Positions 1 to 7,622 of a stretch of 27,903 bases of DNA are shown piece by piece. The stretch is from an uncultured Pedobacter sp. (GTDB taxonomy: Bacteria; Bacteroidota; Bacteroidia; Sphingobacteriales; Sphingobacteriaceae). Both the position numbers and the translations under genes were made by a program. The stretch covers positions 1-27,903 of the forward strand of contig NZ_CAMLIG010000042.1 in the NCBI RefSeq assembly GCF_946480185.1. Direction: 5' to 3'. The stretch's first letter is position 1, and every line of letters begins with the position of its first letter. The notes beneath the pieces were generated by a model. It searched no databases and was not told where the DNA came from. It saw only the letters and a list, made by a program, of their open reading frames with translations.

Positions 1-32
1 GAAGAAAATAATAAACAACTATTCTTAGCCGC

Positions 33-374
33 TTAAACCGAACTCACGTTATTTACGCTTTTTACCCCGTCGGCAAACTCGCGTAATATATATTTGGCTT
101 CTGCGCCAACCACTTCTTCAAATAGCCCGTGGACTAAAGCAGAATACCAATTTTCAACGTCATCAATGTGTTCAACTTGGAGTGATACATTTGGGTTTTT
201 CCGCATCGCTTCAATTTTATAGCCCTCTTTGGAATAAGCCAAAATTGAATCTTTTTGGTCATAGTAGTAAGTTATCGGAACCGTGTAAGGTTTATTTTCG
301 GAGATAAAAGCTAAATGACCAATATGTTTCTCGTTTAATAAGGTAAGGATTTCCTTGATTTGCAGATCTTTCAT
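33..374 (-). CDS. Pyridoxamine 5'-phosphate oxidase-like flavin-binding split-barrel protein (short form)
   Basis: 113-residue protein starting at ATG 374. The order KHIGHLAFISENKPYTVPITY, then YSKEGYKIEAMRKNPNVSLQVE, then a VHGLFEEV strand resembles the FMN-binding split-barrel family that includes NimA-type nitroimidazole reductases and other small flavin reductase-like proteins. Such proteins are usually cytoplasmic dimers binding FMN at the interface; the substrate cannot be told from sequence. I recall family members as commonly 140-160 residues. This one stops soon after the helix EAKYILREFADG, so the usual C-terminal segment seems to be missing. The other two minus-strand frames show no obvious continuation past the stop, so a simple frameshift is not supported. 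It stands alone, with a candidate -7 element and a perfect palindrome in its leader. Family call fairly safe, function open. Confidence 0.8.
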   Translation of the reverse strand: MKDLQIKEILTLLNEKHIGHLAFISENKPYTVPITYYYDQKDSILAYSKEGYKIEAMRKNPNVSLQVEHIDDVENWYSALVHGLFEEVVGAEAKYILREFADGVKSVNNVSSV

Positions 375-389
375 TTCGAGGGCTTTTAA

Positions 390-434
390 GGTTTAATAAT
401 TAAACCAAATTTATCGGAAGATTACCCAAATATA
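390..434 (-). promoter_or_regulatory. Candidate promoter and operator palindrome of the flavin-binding gene
   Basis: Read on the minus strand, TAAATTTG at 406-413 matches the Bacteroidota -7 consensus TAnnTTTG; a second match, TATATTTG, lies at 427-434. Between the first and the start codon at 374 is the 17-base perfect palindrome GGTTTAATAATTAAACC (390-406; 8-bp arms around one base). It would overlap the expected transcription start near 400, the usual place for a repressor site. No well-spaced -33 TTTG was seen. The motif matches are observed; the function is inferred. Confidence 0.45.
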
Positions 435-512
435 AATGACCGGTATCACTCTTAATTGCGTAAAAAATCAGGTTTACCAGAAGAAAAGTATTAAATATGT
501 TTTCTGAAAAAA

Positions 513-3500
513 TTAATGAGCCGTAAACCTTGCATTCAAATTTCCTATGGTTGAGATATCTGGTTTTGCGGTAAAAATTCCTGTTTGCAAATCAGCTCGC
601 ATTCCTCTAACAAACAAATAAATAACGCCACCAAACTGATATTTATAATTGAAATTAGGCAAACGGCTTTCTAAATATTTTTTGACAGCCAAAGAATAAA
701 TCAAGTATTGCAAATGATAATTATTCTCGTTCATGGCCAATTGTAAATTGTTTTTTTCGTAATCAGCAATGCTATCGCCTAAAAAGTTTGATTTCCAGTC
801 TAGCACATAATATTTTCTTTTATGCTCAAAAAACAAATCTATTTTTCCGTTCATCACCCCTTCTAAAATAGGGAAGGGTTTGGCATCTATAAAAACTTCA
901 TCAGAACTTAACTGCGCTAAATTTCCCGAAATAAAGTTTTCTACATTGAAATCAAACTCTAATTCATGAATGCACTTAAAAGAGTTGACTTCGTTAAGCT
1001 GAAAAATTTCTTCATCTACCTGAATTTTTGCGGTTAATACGTTGGTTAATAACTGCATTAACATAGGCCTGTACAAATCCTCCTGCTGTGGCACAAATAT
1101 TTTGATAGCTTCGTCAATTACTTTTTGCCATTTTGCATCATCATGGAAATGAATGTTTTCGAAAATATAGTGCAACATATTTCCGGTTTTGGCACCTTTT
1201 CTTAGCTGATTGAAAATGAAATCATCATAATCTTCTATAGCTTTTCCTGTTTTCAGTTTTAAGCTCAGGGCATGGTCGGCTCGCAACATGGAATAACTCA
1301 TTTTGCGCCAGTTGGCTTGCAAAAGTTCAAAATGTACTGGCTTTTTCTCTTTTTTTATCGCCTGATGAGCAATATTTACATATTTATAATTGGGTGGAAC
1401 TGCCAAATCATCACTTGATTTAAACCTAATTAAATCTGTTTCAATCGGTTTTAAAGCATCCGTAAAATAGCTTAGCGAAGAGTTTTTGTAGTAATTGCTT
1501 TTGTAAACGTAGCATTTTGAAACTGCCCGAGTAATTGCCACATAAATCAATCTTCGGTTTTCCTGTTCTGCCTGTTTGGCTACTTCCGCCAATTCTTCTG
1601 GTCTTAAATCTTTTTTCTCGGCAGAAATATAATCCCCATTTTGGTTTCTAAAACTACAGTCTAGGTGTTTGGTGTCTGTTGATAAATCTAAACTTGGGGC
1701 AAAAACAATTTTGTATTCCAGACCTTTACTTTTATGGATGGTTACTATTTTAATGGCATCTTCATCGTTTTCTATACGTTGCTCAAACTCATCGCCTTCG
1801 GTTTCCATTCCCTCAATGCCACGTTTAAGCCAACTGATAAGCTCTAAATTGTTTAAGCTTTTACGGCTTTGTGTCCGGTGCAACAATTCAATGAGCTGGT
1901 ATAAATTGGTGATGATTCTTTCACCATCGCTGTTTTCGGTATTCAGGAGTTTGCTTTCGATTGAAAAATCTTTTATCCAGGTTTTCAATGCTGTATAAAT
2001 TCCGTCTTTATCCCAAACTACTTTATAATTTCTAAAGAGCTCAACAATTAAATCAGTATCCAGAGCCAAGATATTATCGTCTTTAAATCCTGTGAAAGGG
2101 GAAAGCAAAGCCTTATTGATATTTGCCCGAGTGATATCTGTAATTGCCTGCAAAACATAAAGTAAGTAACTGGCTTCTGCCGATTGCAAGACCTTTCCAT
2201 CATCTATCGTGATTGCTGGAATACCGTATTTGGTCAATTGTTTTTTAATTTCGATACCCGCTTTTTTATTGCGGATGAGTATTCCGATGTCTTTTGGTAA
2301 AACGTTTCTTGTTTCGCTGTTGATTTCAATTTTGAATTCCTTATCGTTAAAAAGATGGATAATTTGAGTGCATAATGCCTGATAAATCTCGTCTTTTTTG
2401 GCACATTCCGTGATTTCTATGGGTGGTGTTGCGATATTTTGATATAGTAAATTTCCTTTTGTGTTTTTGGCTGGTGATTCTACTTCTAAATAGTTGATAC
2501 GTTGTTCATCTGGGGCATTGCCAAAATGAAAGGTATCAAAATCTGCGGTAGGTTTAAAAAAGATGTTCATCGCATCAATTAAGTTTGCCGATGAACGGAA
2601 ATTATGGTTCATCCCATATTCCTCATCAACTTTACTTTTAGCTTCAAAATAGGTGTAAATGTCTGCCTTTCGCCAAGCGTAAATAGACTGTTTTGGGTCG
2701 CCGATATAAAAAAGAATAGTGTTTTCGCCGAAAGCTTTTTCGAAAATTTTATACTGCAAACGGTCCGTATCCTGAAATTCATCAATAAAAACTGCCATAT
2801 ACTTTTGTTGCAGGCAATTGACCAATCTTTCGCTCGGGCGTTCCAGTAAAGCATGGTGTAGTTTTTCAATTAAATCATCAAAACTGATTTGATTGTAACG
2901 GTTTTTGTAATAATTAACGCCTTCAGAAATCTGTTGGATGCCATTGCAGGTAATTTTGGTGATTACGTCTTTTAGCACATCCGCCTTTTCTGTTTCTAAT
3001 TGTTCTAAAACAGCAAGGTATTCCAAAATCTCAGGTAAAGTTTTGATTACGTTTGCTTTATCCTTTTTATCTATAATACTTTCAATAAAACTTTCGGCCT
3101 CATCAATTAAAGGCAATATGTTTTTTTTAACGTAGGCATTTTTTTCACAAGCCGAAATAATGTCCGATTTGTTTTGCGCTATAAATACAAATAGCGTATT
3201 GTATTGGTCATCAATGGCTTGCTGTTTTAATTTTAGTTCCTTTGCAACCGCATGATAATCTTCATCGCTCATTAAATAACTTTTTCCGAAATCGTAGAAG
3301 TAATATTTCTGACCGGAAAGATGACTGCTTACTCGTTTTTTGATTCCGTTTTTGGTGAGCCCGTTATTGTTTAATAAACCCAAAATTTCTGTGGGAATGG
3401 TGGTAACGAATTTTCGCCAGAATTTGTTGGTTTCATCTTCCAAAATCGCCGAAGCATCCTGCATCAAATCAATCCCAAATAATTGGTCGGTTTCAAAGGC

Positions 3501-3893
3501 AAATTCATTTAATGTCTGCTGGCAAAAACTGTGGATCGTTAATACCGATGTTTCATCTAAAAACAAAACCGCTTCTTTTAAAAGCGCTTTAATTTCTTCT
3601 TCGCTCTTATCTGAAGCGTTTTTCACCAAATTGGTGATGGTGCTGTCTTTTATGGTTTGGCCTTGAGCTACTTTATATGCCAAACGAACAAACAACCTGA
3701 TACGTTCTTCCAGTTCGGCAACCGCTGCTTTGGTAAAAGTCACCATCAAAATTTCTTTGATGGCGATGTTTTTCTCCAGCAATAAGCGCAAAACCAAAAT
3801 AGCAATAGAATATGTTTTTCCGGTTCCGGCACTTGCTTCAATCAAGTTGCTGCCTTCCAGTTTTACGGTGCTTGCGTTAAAGTTTGTTGTCAT
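513..3893 (-). CDS. recB: RecB, exodeoxyribonuclease V beta subunit (UvrD-type helicase with C-terminal nuclease)
   Basis: 1126 residues (E. coli RecB is about 1180), ATG at 3893. RecB is the 3'-5' helicase and the only nuclease of RecBCD, which resects double-strand breaks and loads RecA. Seen here: Walker A EASAGTGKT (residues 19-27), followed by the SF1A segment VTFTKAAVAELEERI; motif II IDEFQDTD; motif III region GDPKQSIYAWRKAD; motif V TIHKSKGLEYK; motif VI LIYVAITRA. The C-terminal nuclease has D1019 (GKIDLFF), D1032 and K1034 (VLDWKSN) and a QY motif (HLQYLIY). The D-to-D spacing of 13 equals E. coli D1067/D1080, so the nuclease should be active. A candidate counterpart of the E. coli His ligand is in GNMLHYIFE. 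It is the last gene of recD-recC-recB. AddA is the nearest alternative, but the adjacent recC and recD decide for RecB. Confidence 0.96.
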   Translation of the reverse strand: MTTNFNASTVKLEGSNLIEASAGTGKTYSIAILVLRLLLEKNIAIKEILMVTFTKAAVAELEERIRLFVRLAYKVAQGQTIKDSTITNLVKNASDKSEEEIKALLKEAVLFLDETSVLTIHSFCQQTLNEFAFETDQLFGIDLMQDASAILEDETNKFWRKFVTTIPTEILGLLNNNGLTKNGIKKRVSSHLSGQKYYFYDFGKSYLMSDEDYHAVAKELKLKQQAIDDQYNTLFVFIAQNKSDIISACEKNAYVKKNILPLIDEAESFIESIIDKKDKANVIKTLPEILEYLAVLEQLETEKADVLKDVITKITCNGIQQISEGVNYYKNRYNQISFDDLIEKLHHALLERPSERLVNCLQQKYMAVFIDEFQDTDRLQYKIFEKAFGENTILFYIGDPKQSIYAWRKADIYTYFEAKSKVDEEYGMNHNFRSSANLIDAMNIFFKPTADFDTFHFGNAPDEQRINYLEVESPAKNTKGNLLYQNIATPPIEITECAKKDEIYQALCTQIIHLFNDKEFKIEINSETRNVLPKDIGILIRNKKAGIEIKKQLTKYGIPAITIDDGKVLQSAEASYLLYVLQAITDITRANINKALLSPFTGFKDDNILALDTDLIVELFRNYKVVWDKDGIYTALKTWIKDFSIESKLLNTENSDGERIITNLYQLIELLHRTQSRKSLNNLELISWLKRGIEGMETEGDEFEQRIENDEDAIKIVTIHKSKGLEYKIVFAPSLDLSTDTKHLDCSFRNQNGDYISAEKKDLRPEELAEVAKQAEQENRRLIYVAITRAVSKCYVYKSNYYKNSSLSYFTDALKPIETDLIRFKSSDDLAVPPNYKYVNIAHQAIKKEKKPVHFELLQANWRKMSYSMLRADHALSLKLKTGKAIEDYDDFIFNQLRKGAKTGNMLHYIFENIHFHDDAKWQKVIDEAIKIFVPQQEDLYRPMLMQLLTNVLTAKIQVDEEIFQLNEVNSFKCIHELEFDFNVENFISGNLAQLSSDEVFIDAKPFPILEGVMNGKIDLFFEHKRKYYVLDWKSNFLGDSIADYEKNNLQLAMNENNYHLQYLIYSLAVKKYLESRLPNFNYKYQFGGVIYLFVRGMRADLQTGIFTAKPDISTIGNLNARFTAH

Positions 3894-3900
3894 TTTTTTT

Positions 3901-4026
3901 AATGATTGAAGGATTGAATTTTGAATGATAGAATGCTTTTCAAATGATTGAATGAGTGAATTTTGAATGATAGAATACTTTTAAAATGATTGAAGGATTG
4001 AATTTTGAATGATAGAATGCTTTTGT
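3901..4026. repeat. Three tandem 42-bp repeats between recC and recB
   Basis: Units begin at 3901, 3943 and 3985, an exact 42-bp period, each opening with AATGATTGAA and ending in CTTTT. Units 1 and 3 are identical over their first 40 bases. Unit 2 differs at a few positions (ATGAGTGAA for AGGATTGAA, and ATACTTTT for ATGCTTTT). Each unit contains the shorter words GATTGAA, GGATTGAA and TTTTGAATGATAGAAT. The array fills most of the 179-bp recC-recB gap and begins 8 bp upstream of the recB ATG, so it would lie in the recB leader of the operon mRNA. Confidence 0.9.
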
Positions 4027-4072
4027 TAAATACCATAATTATAGTCTCACATCTAACAATCAAATCTCATGT

Positions 4073-7000
4073 CTAGCCAAAATATTTAGGAAAAAGCTCT
4101 TCTAACGGACTAATTATTTTCTCGAAATTTATTTTAAAATTGATTAACACTTCGTTTTCATCTTGCTCCTCATACGCTAATTTGTTATCGAAAAAGCCGT
4201 CTTTGTACTTCTGTAAAATGTATGGGTCGTTACAAGGAAATTGGTAACTGTTCAGCTTTTCATCCACTGCTTTTTTAAATTTATAGAAGTTCAAACTCTC
4301 TATATCTTTAGGCGAAATCTTAAAATCGGGATAAAAGGCAAGTATTTCATTATGACCAGTGATGTACAAATCACAGAGTTCAACTAGCTTAAGCTTTGCC
4401 TCGTTTTGATGGATTGCTGTTGCTTTAAAAATCTTTTCTTTGCTTGCGCTGATGAAGTGCAATTCTAAGTTTAAGCCGTATGCCTGCACAATTAGGTATT
4501 TTAGATAAGCTTCTAAAAGATATTTGGTTTCTGATTTTGACCAAGAAACAAATACCAGTTTATCGCCATAAATACCGCCGATTTTACCTGTAAATCTGAT
4601 GCTGGCTTCTTCAATATTTAAATCGATTTCCTCTGTTTGTTCATGAAAACCTCCAATACAATCTTTATACAGTTCTCTTATTGCCGTAACGGCCGTTTCT
4701 GTATCCTCAAAAACCACATTTGCCATATTTTTAAGTGGTAAATTCCCCGTTTTTAACATCCGTTGTTTGAGCTCAATTTGTTGTTCTTCATCTGCGGAAA
4801 GCAATTGCTGTTTTAAATTCCAGCTTTGTAAACTGTTTATCCCAAACAGTTCAGTCTCCGCCAAAAGCGATTCTTCGTTGCCATAATAAATGGCTAAAAC
4901 CTTATTGAAGTATGATTTAAATGGGTTTTTAAAGAAATTGATAAAATCAGGAATACTGATATGGCTAAAACTCAATTCTTCTTTTGGGTGCGTTAATAAA
5001 AAGGTGCGTTTTTCCTCATTGCTTATTTCTAAATAATTGGTTTTATCGCCTTCGTTATTTTTTGGGCTAAAATTATGTAGCGCATGTTTTTGTATGAGTT
5101 TTTTGCCCAGCTCATCGCTTTCCGGGAATTTAGCTTGCAGGTAATCAATCAGTTCATCCACCAAAGCCGATGGCGGAATGGTGCTGTTATCCTTAGAACT
5201 TTGGCCAATATAACTGATGTACAAATAATCCTGCGCAGAAAGCAAGGTCTCCAAAAACAGATGCTTATCGTTTTCTTTAACGTTTCTATCGCCCTTACGG
5301 GGATGTTGAATCATCAAATTAAAATTCACTTGATGCTCTTTACGAGGAAATTTATCAAAATTTAAACCCAATAAAGCCACCACTTTAAAAGGAATACTCC
5401 GCATGGGAATTAGGGAACAAAAGGTAATTCCGCCACCTGCAAAAGAGCCAGTACGAATGGTTGCGCTTACTGTCCCTAAAAAGCTATGGCTAAAAAGCGG
5501 ATAAGAAATTTCATCCGTAACCAGTTCATTTACTGCGTTATATTTCTCCAGTTGATTCAATAAAACAGCATAATCCTCATCGGCATTTTCTCCAGGGTCA
5601 AAAATCAAATTAATTAGCAAACCTTCCATATATTTCACCCAATCGCTGATGCTCCGGTTTTTTTCTCTTTCATTGAGCGAAGAAATCAAAACCTGAACAA
5701 AATGCACAAATCTGATGATTTCGTTAGATGCGGCACCCTCTACCATATCTAAAGGGTACAAACTACCGGTTTCGGTAAAATATTCCTCCTCGCCACTTAT
5801 GCAGATGCCATAAATAATGCGTTGCAGGCCGTAATTCCAACTTACATAAACGCTGTCATCATCCATTTCTCCATCTGCACCAAACCTAATATTGGCTTTA
5901 TTTACCACTTTTCTAATCAGCGCCAACTCAGTAATGCCGAAACGTTTTCTGATGTAACCGTAATCCAGCAATTGTAAAACTTCCTCGGCTTTTAAATTTT
6001 GGACGTTCATTTCCATCAAAGCAATTAAAGCGGCTGCAATGGTATCGTTAGAGCTAAAACTTTCATCGGCAATGGAAAAATAAAAGTGGTGCGGAGCATT
6101 TTTAAAAACAGCTTTTATATAAGGAGCGTAGCTGTCTATATCGCTTACCATTACCACAATGTCTCTTGGCGAAAGTTTTTCCTTTTTCTTGTCAACTAAG
6201 GCAACCAAAAAATTGTAAAGCGCTTCCACTTCTCTGGCGGGCGTATAACAGGAGTGAATGCTCAAAGAACCATCGCTAATGTCAGCCAAGGTCAAATCTT
6301 CTCTTTCCGCATCACTTAAATTATAGGCAATTTCATACTGAATTTTATGTAGCAAACTATCGGTTTGTGGTTGCAATAGCCCCACTTCCTCATAATTGTT
6401 CACCAACTCTTCGCTTTTAAAAAGCATCCAAAAAGTATTTTGAATTACTTTACCCCAGCTTGTCAACAAATTGTTGCCAACGTTAGAAGCGTTGTTTTCT
6501 ATTAAACCTTTTCGTTGTAAACGGTAAGCTTGTTTTTCGCTTAAATCTTCGAACCAGTAAACGCCTGGCGCCGGATTAATTAAGTAGTAAGAAAAATCTA
6601 TCACCTGCCCAACTGCATGAAAAATTTGGAGGTGAAAATCCGTAGTAACCGATAAGCCAAACAAGAAAACCGAAGGAATTTTATTTTTTAAGAGTTGCTG
6701 TTTTGTTGGGTCTTTTAAAGCTTCGATAATGTATTTTCCAACGCGGGTTTTATCAGGGATTTTATTTTCGGTGAGATGGTTCGCCTTTATCCAAAGGTAC
6801 TTTTGCCAATCGTCTTTGGTAAGTTCGGTCAGGTCGGTGTTGTTCCACTCTTGTATAAGTTCTGATCTGTAAATCTGGTATTGGTCAAACAAATCGGCAA
6901 CTTTTTCTGCTAAAGCAATGCGCTTTAAATCTTTGTCGGGCGTGTCTGCATTGTAGTAAGAAGCAATATCTTTAAAACGGTTGATGAATTCCCGCTCGCC

Positions 7001-7291
7001 TAAAATCTTAAAAATCAGCCAAGTTTGGTTTTCTGCCGTAAGCGGTTTGCTAAACTCTCCGCCCAAAGCCGCATAAATTTGATTAACTAAATCATTGGGT
7101 TTTAAAAACTTATAATTTGCAGCAATTCCTAAATTTTCTGCCAGCTGTAAGCGGAGCCAATTGTTCATCCCTTCGGTTTGCGTAACCAAATAATAGGGCT
7201 GAAAAACCGAAATATCCTGCGCTTGTAAATCGTTGCAAAAATATTTGGCCAATATGGATAGGGAGTTGGAAACCTGTAAACGCAATGCCAT
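4073..7291 (-). CDS. recC: RecC, exodeoxyribonuclease V gamma subunit
   Basis: 1072 residues (E. coli RecC is about 1122), ATG at 7291. RecC bridges RecB and RecD, splits the DNA strands and scans for the recombination hotspot sequence in the known enzymes. Family traits visible: the N-terminal segment SLSILAKYFCNDL followed by PYYLVTQTEGMNNWLRLQLAE; SVFLFGLSVTTDFHLQIFHA; the segment SIHSCYTPAREVEALYNFL; the IPMRSIPFKVVALLGLNFD segment; and a C-terminal degenerate nuclease-like domain. No intact Walker A was seen, as expected because RecC is an inactivated SF1 helicase. Its ATG overlaps the first copy of the 22-bp direct repeat that bounds the insertion separating it from recD. It is followed by the 42-bp tandem repeats and recB. 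Family identity is strongly supported by the flanking recB and recD. Confidence 0.95.
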   Translation of the reverse strand: MALRLQVSNSLSILAKYFCNDLQAQDISVFQPYYLVTQTEGMNNWLRLQLAENLGIAANYKFLKPNDLVNQIYAALGGEFSKPLTAENQTWLIFKILGEREFINRFKDIASYYNADTPDKDLKRIALAEKVADLFDQYQIYRSELIQEWNNTDLTELTKDDWQKYLWIKANHLTENKIPDKTRVGKYIIEALKDPTKQQLLKNKIPSVFLFGLSVTTDFHLQIFHAVGQVIDFSYYLINPAPGVYWFEDLSEKQAYRLQRKGLIENNASNVGNNLLTSWGKVIQNTFWMLFKSEELVNNYEEVGLLQPQTDSLLHKIQYEIAYNLSDAEREDLTLADISDGSLSIHSCYTPAREVEALYNFLVALVDKKKEKLSPRDIVVMVSDIDSYAPYIKAVFKNAPHHFYFSIADESFSSNDTIAAALIALMEMNVQNLKAEEVLQLLDYGYIRKRFGITELALIRKVVNKANIRFGADGEMDDDSVYVSWNYGLQRIIYGICISGEEEYFTETGSLYPLDMVEGAASNEIIRFVHFVQVLISSLNEREKNRSISDWVKYMEGLLINLIFDPGENADEDYAVLLNQLEKYNAVNELVTDEISYPLFSHSFLGTVSATIRTGSFAGGGITFCSLIPMRSIPFKVVALLGLNFDKFPRKEHQVNFNLMIQHPRKGDRNVKENDKHLFLETLLSAQDYLYISYIGQSSKDNSTIPPSALVDELIDYLQAKFPESDELGKKLIQKHALHNFSPKNNEGDKTNYLEISNEEKRTFLLTHPKEELSFSHISIPDFINFFKNPFKSYFNKVLAIYYGNEESLLAETELFGINSLQSWNLKQQLLSADEEQQIELKQRMLKTGNLPLKNMANVVFEDTETAVTAIRELYKDCIGGFHEQTEEIDLNIEEASIRFTGKIGGIYGDKLVFVSWSKSETKYLLEAYLKYLIVQAYGLNLELHFISASKEKIFKATAIHQNEAKLKLVELCDLYITGHNEILAFYPDFKISPKDIESLNFYKFKKAVDEKLNSYQFPCNDPYILQKYKDGFFDNKLAYEEQDENEVLINFKINFEKIISPLEELFPKYFG

Positions 7292-7622
7292 AAAATGGAG
7301 TTAATAATTTAATCGTGAGTCTTGAATCTTAATAAATGTGAATCTCACCTTTTATGCCTTTTCAGCACAACCTTGCCTGCCCTCATGCCGGGCAATGGCA
7401 GAAACTTTTTTACCGAAAAAAGTATCCAAAAACTCTCGACTACGCCCTTTGCTAAGAAAGGAAGTGCTTTTATTCCCTTCATCTGTACCGCAAAGTTCTG
7501 ATGTCGAAAAAAAAGCTAACATTGGCCGGTACTTAGGCTGGATCGAACGAAAAACAGCCGTAACTTGTATTATTCTAAACATATTTATATTACAATTGAT
7601 TAAAATGGAGTTAATAATTTAA
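7291..7622. mobile_element. Insertion-like element at the recD/recC junction, bounded by a 22-bp direct repeat
   Basis: The 22 bases at 7291-7312 recur exactly at 7601-7622 (both begin TAAAATGGAGTTAATAATTT), 310 bp apart. The right copy covers the last three codons and stop of recD; the left copy reaches the first base of the recC ATG. Removing one copy plus the 288-bp interior joins the recD stop to the recC ATG across 9 bases, a normal operon junction, so the interior looks inserted. No terminal inverted repeats or transposase are seen. The interior has a perfect hairpin (ACTTTTTT/AAAAAAGT, 7404-7423) and a TGCCC/GGGCA stem (7378-7394). A 76-codon frame at 7582-7352 on the minus strand (ending RHEGRQGCAEKA) and a 94-codon plus-strand frame at 7338-7622 cover it. 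Neither resembles a protein I know, and I treat both as chance frames of a repeat. I recall similar short frames in related genomes but cannot verify that here. Confidence 0.6.

Noticed and set aside
478..506. Hairpin CAGAA/TTCTG as a terminator after recB
   Set aside because: Only a 5-bp stem with a long loop, and no T run on the minus strand directly after it.
3901..4026. CRISPR array
   Set aside because: The repeats are directly contiguous at a 42-bp period without unique spacers, there are only three units, and no cas gene is present.
7338..7622. 94-codon plus-strand frame between recC and recD
   Set aside because: It lies within the inserted repeat, overlaps both copies of the 22-bp repeat, runs against the operon, and its sequence (many basic and Ser/Leu residues) resembles nothing known.
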